Assembly: GCA_004369085.1 (NCBI GenBank)
Contig: ML210206.1
Location: 90,763-154,762 of the forward strand
Length of the DNA stretch: 64,000 nucleotides
Source of the DNA: Coprinopsis marcescibilis
Lineage: Eukaryota; Basidiomycota; Agaricomycetes; Agaricales; Psathyrellaceae
Direction: 5' to 3'
Below the pieces are notes generated by a model. It ran no database searches. It saw only the letters and a program-made list of their open reading frames with translations, and was not told the DNA's origin. The translations under genes and the position numbers were made by a program. Every line of letters begins with the position of its first letter. The stretch's first letter is position 1. This document shows, piece by piece, positions 47,398-57,144 of this stretch.

Positions 47398-47857
47398 ATG
47401 ACCATCGCTCGGAGCCCCATCGCTCACCCCGTCGCATCGCGCTTCATGTCAAGCCGTACAGCCAGCATCAAACCCGTTGACCTCGCCTCGCTCCCGCGAC
47501 AGCGCCCCGATCTCAGCTACGCCCATTGTCCCACCTCTACCAAATTTAACTTCTTCTGGCGGTGGCGCATGTGGCTCGAGTGCACCTTTGCTTTGACTGT
47601 AATGGAGACCTGGGAACGATGGCTTGTTCGTAAGTGGTCTGTCAAGCTTTTACATAGCTGTAAGGTGCTGAGTTAAATCGTTTGCAGTGACGCTGTATAT
47701 GATTCTGTTTGGCCTAGTAATGATGTTCCTGATATTGATGCCGTACAAGCTGTGGAGCTTGAAAGGACGCGTGGTTTATTATATTTGGGGTCAGGAGGGA
47801 GAGGAGAGATTGTTGAGGCATGTGCTAAGTATGGCCACACCGACCGAGAAGTCGTAG
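47398..47857 (+). CDS. small subunit of serine palmitoyltransferase-like protein B
   Basis: Two exons, about 135 residues: MTIARSPIAHPVASRF and an N-terminal tail, then KFNFFWRWRMWLECTFALTV, METWERWLV, and after an intron TLYMILFGLVMMFLILMPY and VVYYIWGQEGEERLL, ending PTEKS. Helix, M-x-x-W-E-R, helix matches the ssSPT pattern, with METWER in place of LEPWER. The FWRWRMW and YY(L/I)WGQEG segments are shared with gene A on the opposite strand 2.2 kb away, so the pair are divergent paralogues. Confidence 0.6.
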
Positions 47858-49583
47858 TTCAACCTGAAACCGCCTTTTGTAAAGCTATACATCCCAGCAA
47901 TTCCATTAATAAATATCGATAATCGAAACGTACTCGAACAGAAAGTCAAAAGATGAACTCCCTGGAGGCTTTGGAATCAACTCGAAGCAGCGACCACCCA
48001 TTACTGCAATCGTGTCGTCTTTTATATGTCCCAGCACCTCCTTTCCGACCAATAAACAGGTTTCAGATCCCCACTCAAATCACTTACATACACTCAACCA
48101 CCATCGAAACGGGGAGTGCTCCTTCCCAAACGAGAATTCTCCCAAATTTGGGGCGGACCAATCAGGCGAGGTCAACCGGTCACTAAGAGATAATATAAGC
48201 AGCAGTCGCGTCCGATGCGTCTCTCATCATTATACTAGCACCGTCATGATCTGATTATTCCCTCGACGTGATCTTTTCCTCTCGTCGTCTGCGATTTGCG
48301 GTTTACGAAATGTCGAGCCAAAGCTGCTGGTACCTGGGTTCTTCGTCTTCAATCTTGACGGACCCTTCGACGGCGTCGACAACGGGGATAGGAACTGGAA
48401 CGACGATGGAAATGGCAAGAACAGTAGCGGACCATTATCAAAATTATCCACCAACAATCATCACATTCTCCAGAGACGACACGCATACGCATATAACCCA
48501 CGAAACAGTTGGTACAAGCTTGAAGAACTCTAATATCCAAAAACGCAACGGACAGAAGCAGAGCATCGAAATGTACCACAAGAACCTCGCAGCATCGTTT
48601 CAGTCCAAGTTCCGAGTCGAATTGACCTCCCGGATTCAGAATAAGAGAAAGCGACAGCCTACTTCATCTTCATCTTCGTGTTCAGCTTCAGCCATCGCAA
48701 GTTCAGCGTCTAGTTTGCCCACGGCCGCATTAACCGCACCACCGCACGTCGACATCAGCAACAGCACTCCGAATCGGTCTCCCCTCTCGCCAAAAAGCCT
48801 CAACAACCACAACAAGATGGAATCGCGGACGTTCATGTGGGTTCTGCAAGGCTGCGATGCCCCGCGTTCCAAGCGTGGTGAGCGTCGGGGACCCTCCAAG
48901 GAACACCCCAAGTCAGTGCACATTTTCAGATCATCCATATCTCAGACGTTTAATCCGACATGTATTGCCATCAATTTTCGCTCGCTTGAAGCTTTTCAGC
49001 ACAGACTTCCTGCTTTTCGATGGGGATGGGTGCGAAAGGGCCGCCCAACTACGAAAATACACCACACAGAGTCGCACCGCTGACTACTGTGCTTCGAGTT
49101 GAAGATATGGAACCCAGGATGGAATATACGCCCCAGGAAAATTCAACGTCCGAGACTGGTGGTGCATTTCCCTCCGTCCTAGGTTTGGAGTCGCCGGCAA
49201 CCAGCGTATATGCTGGTAGAATCATACAAGGATCGTCGCCCCAAAAATCCCGAATTTTGGAAACAACGGCCGTTGGTGCGGTGGAGGATGACCAAGGCAG
49301 CTGTTTCATACCTTACAAGCGTCGAAGAGTTACGAAGACGGGTTCCGCAGAACGGGCTCAACAGAACGCCTCGCCGAACTCTGCACCAATGCTTCTTCAG
49401 CCTATGCTTGTCGCTGTTATCCCGGTCGAAACGCAAGGTCGACGCCCTCCTGTGGACAGTGGATCCACTTGAACCGGAAACGTTTGAACTATACGCGGTT
49501 CGGAGGAGTGGGAGGCATTAATCGTTGTATTATGCGAAAGCAAATAATTATCCCATATGCTCTAGTGAAATAGTACTCCCCGA
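47858..49583. other. region with doubtful hypothetical frames
   Basis: A plus-strand frame covers 48268-49083 (Ser/Thr/Asn-rich) and another 49020-49472. Neither has a recognisable domain. The first is long enough to be of interest, but its first codon is not a confirmed start and no splice partners are evident. Treat as unannotated unless transcripts show otherwise. Confidence 0.3.
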
Positions 49584-50792
49584 TCAGGCCCTATTTGGTG
49601 CTGCCTTATTAGCTCCCTTTAAAACGCGTCTCCACCGTTCGAGATCATGGTGCTGGTTCTTTTTGGGTGCCATGAGCTCTTCCCGCATGTCGCGAGCACG
49701 ATCTTCTGGCATACGGGCCAGCTGGGACTTGCTGCGGACGCGGGGGCGGCGCTGGACGTACCACTCCCAGGCGTAACGGATGAGGGCACCATCGGCGTCG
49801 TACGGGGTGGGGATTTCAGAGTAGCCGGGACGGGCAGTAGGGTGTCGGACGTAGACGGCAGAGCAGGTGGCGAAGGAAGGCTCGATGTAGGCTGGGATGA
49901 AGAGCCACGGCGAGGCGTAGTGCGGAAGGTAAAACGGTGTCAGTTGACTGTCGGAAGACTTGGTTTCCTCTGAAGCGGCCACGTCCTCTTTTGCTCCCTC
50001 TGCTTCAGCCTTACTTGCGTCGGCGTCTTCTGCGAAAGCTTCTGCGAAAGCTTGCGCGTGTTTTGAAAAGAGGCGCTTGACGATGTTGTCGTCCTGGCCT
50101 GGCAACTTTTTGAAGAAACGGATGGCATCAGGGTTGACAGTCACCATGTCGCCTGGCGCAAGACGGGTGTTGGCGTTGGTATGCTACAGACCGCGTCAGG
50201 AAAGGCAGCACAGAGTGTATACCCGGAGACAAACCTTTTTGCCGTTGAGGAGAACGTCACCATGGATGACCAACCTCCTTGCCTCATACACACTGTGCGT
50301 AAAGCAGGACCGGAAAACAACCACGTCTATTCTGCGCTCCACCTCTGAAAGCATCAAACTTCCGACAGGAGCCATGCCCTTCCTCTCCATCTCCTCCTCG
50401 AACGTTTTCTCCCGCTGCTTCCGGCGCGCAAAGTCTTGGAGCGCAGCCTGATCGTCACTAGACGGTGCCGTCGAACGTTTGGGACGCACATCAGGCAGGG
50501 TCTCTGGTAGGTACCACCGCTTGAAGATCTTTTCAGGAATAAAGTCCCCGTGGTAGGCTCGGACGAGTGCTTTGGATTTCCAGCGTTGCTGGAAAAGAGT
50601 TGTGGAGCCTGTGAGTCGGAAGCGCAGGTCGTCAGCTTTAGGACCCATCGTTCGTCTCCAGAGATTGTACAGGTTCTTTGGGGCCCAGCTCTACGTGCAA
50701 CAGTCAGTACAGGTGTTTTGCTGTCACTGTCATATGGGTCATACCATGCGAGGGAGGGCCCGCTTCATGCTGAATACGCCTCCATCACGCAT
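49584..50792 (-). CDS. NAM9: mitochondrial small ribosomal subunit protein uS4m (Nam9)
   Basis: Component of the mitochondrial small ribosomal subunit. Three exons: MRDGGVFSMKRALPRM, then SWAPKNLYNLWRRTMGPKAD with FQQRWKSKALVRAYHGDFI and KIFKRWYLPETLPDV. The S4 RNA-binding domain is RRIDVVVFRSCFTHSVYEAR, RLVIHGDVLLNGKK, joined to HTNANTRLAPGDMVTVNPD. Exon 1 is accepted because its ATG|GTATGA donor pairs with the CGTAG|AGC acceptor in frame and its basic start fits the family. The C-terminal part (after an Ala/Glu-rich insert) includes LPHYASPWLFIPAYIEPSFA, SAVYVRHPTARPGYSEIPTP and YAWEWYVQRRP, typical fungal uS4m extensions. No defects. Confidence 0.93.
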
Positions 50793-51158
50793 GTTGACGC
50801 GTTAGTGTGTGGTTAGGTGGTCCTAGTGGTTATAAGAAAGCTATCGCATGGACTGGAGGTCGGAACGACGAGGGAGGCACGGTGACCGTGAACAGCTCAG
50901 AGCTGCTCGCGCCGCCGGGTTGGCTGGGAATTTTTCAGACTCCGCCAATTGCCCACTGAGCCAAGCCTTTCCGCGCCACGGCCTGGTTTCCTTGCCACTG
51001 CCAACTGCCACGATTTCCAGTCCTTTCATCCTCGATGGCTCATTGTTTTCGTTTGTCACACATAAACGCTGTGCTATCTTCACTATAAGAGTGGGACAGG
51101 TGGCCATGGGGCTCTTTAACACAACTTTTTACCCCTCGACCTGTGGCACCAACAGGCT
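50793..51158. other. divergent promoter region
   Basis: Lies between the starts of NAM9 and the NLR-tail-like gene. No other feature seen. Confidence 0.45.
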
Positions 51159-52781
51159 ATGGAATCTGGTCAGGTCAATGCTTGGAATACTAACGATCTC
51201 ATAGTAGTTTTAAACGGAATCAACATTCTCGACAGTCGTCAGGGTTTTAATAATACTTCATGGGAGACAGTCTGCGATCAAGTCTACCTCGCAGTTCTCG
51301 AGCAGATCCCTCTCGAGATACAATCCAAAGTAGCAGATGCCCTCGGATGCTTGGTGACGCTTCAGGAGTTCTGCATTGGCATAGGCTCGTACCTCCCCAT
51401 TAGCAGAGCTCGCATTTGCGAAGCAGTCTTCGGCTGGGACCCAGCCATTCTGGAGAGCTTGCAGTCTCTGGTTCGCACTGACGAACACGCAAGCCAACCA
51501 GTGCTCTACCATCCAGTATTTCTGGCGTTTCTGCTGAATCCCTCCCGATCCAAACAGTTCTGCTTTGGAAGCTTTCCGCACAAACACATCCCACACCTGC
51601 TCGTTTCCTTTCTCCAATATCTGACAATGGCTTCACGAACGCAGAACTTTCATCCAGGTACGTTGTGATGAGTCCACGATCCACAACAGATGTGCTCAAA
51701 TCATTTACCACAGGTGTCGTCGAATTTGTCGCGCACCATTGGCATGATCTCTACAAGACGCTATATGGCGTTCCCGCAGCAGACATCCCTCAAGACGTCC
51801 TCCACGTCATTGCAGCGTACAACTTCCCTTTCGACGATGCCCGATTAACGCACGAGGGAGTCGACTTTGACAACTTCATCCTTGGGCCATTGAGTACACT
51901 CCCCGTCAAAGTATATCCGTTGCTGAAAATGTCCCTTGGCAACAGTAGATCAGCCGTTGACCGAAAGATGCGCGCCACTTTGTCCCACCTAATCCAACAT
52001 CCGACGGTGTCAAGCCAAGGGTCGTCCTGCTACTCCCTCGAGCGCCACATAAACGCGATCTTCCCGCAGAATCTCCTACCTACGACTCGAGGCGAAAGCG
52101 CATTCGCACTTCTGGACCGGGGATGCAAAGAGGGGATTATTCACGGTATGCAACAAATTGGACTGGGGTGGGCAGTCAGGTGTGTATGTGCAAATAATCT
52201 GATCCCCGCGCACTGGAAACACGCGGACCTGGCTCCCATCATCCTATTTGGCTCTTTGAACCCAGAACTCATCGCCTTCTTGGCTACCCCTGCCAGACCG
52301 AAGGAGAAACACTGGCCTTGCATCGACCAAGATCAATTAATCGCTGCGGTTCAATCGTGCCTCGATGTTATGCCTATCGATGCAACCTGGGGTCCCGGGC
52401 TACAACAGAACGCAGTTTCGTCAGTGTCTCACTCATTTGTTCTCGCTTCCCAATTGCTGACGAGCACTGAATAAAAATGAATTCAATAGCACCGTAGCAT
52501 CTCTTGTCACGCTAATCGAGGATCCGGACGGCGTTATTCCGTCGTTCACGCAGTTCTACGACAGATGTGACGTGGAAGAGTTTGACGCTGGACGTTGGAC
52601 GATAAGCGCCTTGCAGTGCGTTTTCCGGGACAACAAGCTTATGGCGCGCGCTTTGATACATTTCTTGAAGAAGAATGTGGGGGATGAGTTTTGGGGGAGG
52701 TATTGGCATATTCTTGATGCGTACTACTGGGATCCTGCAGCCTTGGCTAAAGGTGAAGCTCTAGTAATTGACTCGGAGTAA
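51159..52781 (+). CDS. orphan protein resembling the region after the NACHT domain of NLRs
   Basis: Three exons, about 500 residues, open throughout. The N-terminal third reads VLEQIPLEIQSKVADALGCL, RICEAVFGWDPAILESLQSL, QPVLYHPVFLAFLLNPSRSK. That is the pattern (Ile-x-x-ALG-x-L, L-S-x-x-x-x, H-x-x-F-x-x-FLL-D-x-x-RS) found just downstream of the NACHT domain in agaricomycete NLR proteins. Exon 2 begins GVVEFVAHHWHDLYKTLYGV and includes SLNPELIAFLATPARPKEKH; exon 3 is TVASLVTLIEDPDGVIPSFT, ALQCVFRDNKLMARALIHFL, and ends DSE. No P-loop or sensor domain precedes it. A broken paralogue lies at 55663, on the far side of the P450 gene. Whether it is a functional short protein or a relic that stayed open is not clear. 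Confidence 0.6.
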
Positions 52782-53069
52782 CGTTCGGCTTTACCGCATC
52801 CTCACCGACCCTGATCGTATTTCTAGATATCAATACTATGTTTCTGTAATATGAAGAGTCCGCTCGACCGTATCCAATGATATCACCGACTTCTCCGAAT
52901 AAGTGTGGACTGACTTTTGGAAATGAGGTTGCCGCTCGGGTGCGCATCATTACCTTTACTCACCATTTCTAATGGAACTGAGTGGGAGAATTAGCATCAC
53001 TCGCATTTGGGCTAGATTAGTGGACGCTTCTATTCAACGTGGCTTGGTTCCTCTTCAGCTAACGACCCG

Positions 53070-55342
53070 ATGTTTGACATCCAAGTCACTTGCACACTTG
53101 CGTCGGGGATTCTGGGCGTTCTCTGGCTATTTCGAAAGCTCATTTCTGGAAAACGGCGTTTACCGCTCCCACCCGGTCCCAAAGGTCTCCCGATAGTCGG
53201 TAACATATACGACATGCCTTCTAGCTTCGCTTGGGAGAGGTTTCACGAATGGTGCCAGGAGTATGGTACGCCTGTTCCCCCTCATTTTCCCGCCTATAGT
53301 TGATGATGTTCTGCCCCAACTTCAGACACGGATATTTTGTACTTGAACGTCGCTGGGACTAATATGGTCATCTTGGATACCGCGGAAGTGGCGGCCGACC
53401 TGCTTGAGCAGAGGTCGTCTATATACTCTGGGCGGTATGCTGCCCATTCTTTGTTCTCGATTGGATGGGTTTGTGATACCTCATCAGACCGCGGATGCCA
53501 ATGGTGGTCGAGCTTATGGGCTGGGATTTCAACATCTCGTTCATGGACTATGGTGCGTGTATCTCTTTGCCTTTACCTTCACAGTGGTAACTCAGAGCTG
53601 TATCCCCACAACTCTGGGACATAGGTGACGTTTGGTGCGTCTCTTATTTTTCCCAGCGACCTGCATTAACACCTCATAGGCGGTCTCATCGCGCACTTGT
53701 TCAGAAAACCCTTCATCCAGCGGCATCTGACGAATTTCGAATGCACATCGAAAACGCGACTATCAACATGTTGAACCGATTTCTAGACCGCCCCGACGAA
53801 ATGGATAGAAATCTCAGACAGTAAGTCATCTTACAGGCTAATGTCGGTGTATGGGGTAGTCTTTCTCACCGGGGGGCGTGCGATTAGGATGGCTGCAGAA
53901 GCAATCATATCGTTCACCTACGGTCTCGACGTCAATGGAGAAGATGATTTCTATGTGAGGATAGCGGAGGATGGGATGGCTCCAATGACGCAGGCTGCAA
54001 GCACGCGTGGATCCGTACTTGTAGACTCGTTTCCTATCCTCAAGCACATACCAGAATGGGTTCCCGGTGCCAGCTTTCAACGCAAGGCTCGTGAATGGAA
54101 GCGTAAAGCGAGGAGGATGGTGGAAGTTCCGTACGCTGCTGCCAAGGTCAGGTTTGTATGTTGGAAATTCTTAAGTTTATGTTTATTTCCCTGCTGGTAT
54201 CTGATTGATATGACAGGAAACTGGCGAATCCCGTCCCTCATTCGTCTCCGCTGCGCTGCAACGTATGAAAGAGGACGGGGAAGACGAGATACATAACGAG
54301 GATGTTATAAAAAACGCAGCGGGATCGATGTATGTCGGTGAGATTAAGCTATCGACGAAGGCAACTGTGAAATTTAACCACCTCTCTCTGCAGCCGGTGC
54401 TAAAACGGTGAGTATTGCCTCTGCTCTCGCCGAATTATACTGATCCATTCTTCTTTACATCTGGGATAGTCTGTCTCTGCCGTTATCTCGTGCATGCTCG
54501 CTCTTGTGAAAAATCCGGATATCCTGAGAAGGGCGCAGCTAGAGCTGGACCATGTGATAGAGGCTGATCGTCTGCCCTGTCTCGAAGACGAAGCGTCATT
54601 GCCGTTTATCTCAGCGTTGGTCTATGAGGTTCTCAGATGGAAGGTCGTCACACCACAGGGTGGGTGTGTCCACCGCGGTTAAATCGTCCTAGGCCTGTTC
54701 CTCTTTGTACTGAATTAAATCACCAGCTGTCCCTCACTGCGCTTCGGTTGACGATGAATATAGAGGATATCGTATTCCCGCTGGAACTATTGTTGTTGGA
54801 AATGCATGGTAAGTGTTAGTCTTGGATACGAGAGCTGTTTGAAGACGCTGAAGTAAAGGCTTTAGGGCAATGCTTCATGATGAAAGAGTCTACCCCGAAC
54901 CCTCCAAGTTCAATCCGGATAGGTTCATGAAAGATGGAAAGCTTGATTGTGAGTCCCAGCCGAAGCCCGACATTGCGTGCTGGGGCTTTGGACGAAGGTA
55001 CGTTATAACTGTGCTCGGCACCGTAGCCGAGCTCCGGTGATCTGACCATCGCACGAAGGATATGTCCCGGAAGATTTATGGGATATTCTGCGATATGGCT
55101 GGCCATTGCGTGCATCATCTCCGTTTTTGATGTAGACAAGGCGAAAGACGAAAATGGAGACAGCATCGAGCCACATGAAGAGTACGTCTCGGGCCTTGCT
55201 ATGTGAGTTCCAGCCGGCAAGCCGTTTCCTGGATCCCTCGGTCTTGCTGACGATTCCTCCCAGAATTGCAAAGCCATTCAAGTATCAGATCAAACCGCGT
55301 TCCAAAATGAAGGAAAGCATGATCCGGTCATTGAAAGATTAA
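53070..55342 (+). CDS. cytochrome P450, OrdA-like (CYP with Lys in the I-helix motif)
   Basis: Membrane-bound monooxygenase. The start MFDIQVTCTLASGILGVLWL gives the anchor, then LPLPPGPKGLPIVGNIYDMP, RPRMPMVVELMGWDFNISF, DVWRSHRALVQKTLHPAASD. The I-helix is MYVAGAKTSVSAVISCMLAL, the K-helix has YEVLRW (ExxR), then VPHCASVDDEYRGYRIPAGT, AMLHDERVYPEPSKFNPDRF. The haem loop CWGFGRRICPGRFMG carries the Cys ligand. The last exon gives AKPFKYQIKPRSK and stops at 55340-55342. About ten introns join in frame; the intron near 55200 removes an otherwise fatal stop. The acidic residue of the usual A-G-x-(D/E)-T-T motif is Lys here. Substrate unknown. Confidence 0.9.
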
Positions 55343-55662
55343 TATTGGCGCAGTAAATCATCGCAGAACAATGCCGCCTGAAGTACGACCATCGGCTTGA
55401 TAGACAGAATCGTAGGGATATGCTCCCTGTAACGCAGACTCGAATCTATGAGTAATTGTTGTTCAAACAAAGGCATTGGCTTGAGGTAGTGCACCGAGAC
55501 GCACACGTCCCTGAGGTATCTCCTGACTTGTACCACTGGTGTGCCAGTGTGTACTATGGGTCTCTGTCTCTAGGGTCTCCTTTGCCGTGAAGAAGCGGTG
55601 TTCGGGACGACGTCGGACGAACTGATGTTTTGTGAAAGCGAAGTGGCGCAGGACTGTAGTAC
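55343..55662. other. 3' flank of the P450 gene and decayed sequence
   Basis: Near 55620-55660 the sequence resembles the stretch upstream of HLLTSFLQYL in the NLR-tail-like gene, but with stops, suggesting the truncated 5' part of the paralogue that follows. Otherwise nothing is seen. Confidence 0.4.
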
Positions 55663-57070
55663 TTGCCGCACCTGCTTACAAGCTTCCTCCAGTACTTGAG
55701 CAAGCCTTCGACGCAGGGTATGTGGAGCCCACTGCAGTTCCCCCAAGGTACTGTCCACTACTTTATTTACCGGTTAGCCGCCAGATTTACTTATAATGAG
55801 TACTACCAACAGAGATCGTCCAATTTGTTTCGTCCAATTGGGACCTTCTCTGGATGGGGCTCCGACTTCTGCCCGAGCCCAGAAGACAAATGAAGCGGAG
55901 TGTGTTTGAATCCTTCCTGGATTATGACTTCTGCTTTGACGAAGTCAGCTTCTCAAATGAGCGGGACCACCAGCTAGATACTTTCGTCCTTTCTGTCCTT
56001 CAAGCGCTCCCCCAATGTGCATACCAACTACTCAAACAATGCGCCGACCACAGGATATCTGAGTATGACCTCTGTGTAATCGATGCCTTGAGCCAGCTCG
56101 GCGAAAAGGATGTACATTTCCTTGGGAGTATCATTAGCATTGTGTTCAACGAGCCGGCGAAGGGCCTGAATCAACCGGACTCCCTTTTGCTATACCATCT
56201 TCTGGGTGCAATAGACGGTTTGGAGCTGAACTGGGCTTGGGCTCTTGGACCTGCTCTGGAGCGGAAGTCTTTGCTACACAGATCCTCCGATTCGGCGCCA
56301 ATCGATCAGGCTTCAGATTCATTGCTTCTACTAGGTGCCCTCCATCCAGAATTCATAACATTTCTGGCCAGCCCTGCTCGATCAGCAAAATACGGATGGG
56401 GCTACATCGGTCAAAACCAGCTAGTCGCCATGGTTAGAGCATGCCTTGAAGCGTTGCCTGCCCCTAATGCGGACACGGGCGCCCTTGCTAGCGGGAACAT
56501 GCAAATTTTGTCAGTTCACTTCACTTTATTCCGCTGAACCGTATACCTAATATCCGTTTACAGCTGGCTTGCATCCCTCGTTGCATTAATTGAAGATCCA
56601 GACACAGTCATTCCACATCTTACACAATTCTACGAACGATGCGTCGAAACGGGAACCTTGGACGACTTCCGGCCCATGTATTGGGACCACTGCGCTCTAC
56701 AGTGCATTTATCGGGATAACGGCGATATGGCGGTAGTGTGTTAGATTTTCTGGCTGACAGGTACGAGGATGATGCTCGCGAGTTCTTGCACGATTTCAAG
56801 AGCTTCTATCTTGAATACCACCACGTGATGCCCAACTCGAGGACTTGGAAGAGGGATCTATATAGTTACAATGCTGGTCCTGGCGATTGTGCGCAGCTTC
56901 ACGATTTAAATCTATTTATTTGTTCAAGTCCATCAAATTCAATTGGCGCCCGCCGCACTTTCGGTCCATTTCCAGAAGACCTGACCGAATTTATTAATAT
57001 GCTCAATGGTAAATGTCAGTTGTATTCAAGATGTTCATCATACGCACGGATACACCAATTGTTAGCTTAG
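55663..57070 (+). pseudogene. broken paralogue of the NLR-tail-like gene
   Basis: Parallel to 51159-52781: PHLLTSFLQYLSKPSTQ matches PHLLVSFLQYLTMAS, then a second exon with LLQALPQCAYQLLKQC-type sequence, ALHPEFITFLASPARSAKYG (SLNPELIAFLATPARP in the intact gene), then WLASLVALIEDPDTVIPHLT and ALQCIYRDNGDMAVV. A stop lies directly upstream of PHLL, so the N-terminal third is lost, and after GDMAVV the frame changes before LDFLADRYEDDAREFL. An alternative intron there would be under 30 bases, too short. It may still give a short product from an internal ATG, but I call it a pseudogene. Confidence 0.6.
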
Positions 57071-57144
57071 CGACAACCCTTTCCACCATGATAAAGGACG
57101 GGAAATCGGAATTAGATCAAGCAAGAAACATTGAAAAATCAAAA

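Noticed and set aside
48268..49472. Two overlapping Ser/Thr-rich frames as one gene
   Set aside because: No domain, no convincing splice signals linking them and biased composition that can keep frames open by chance.
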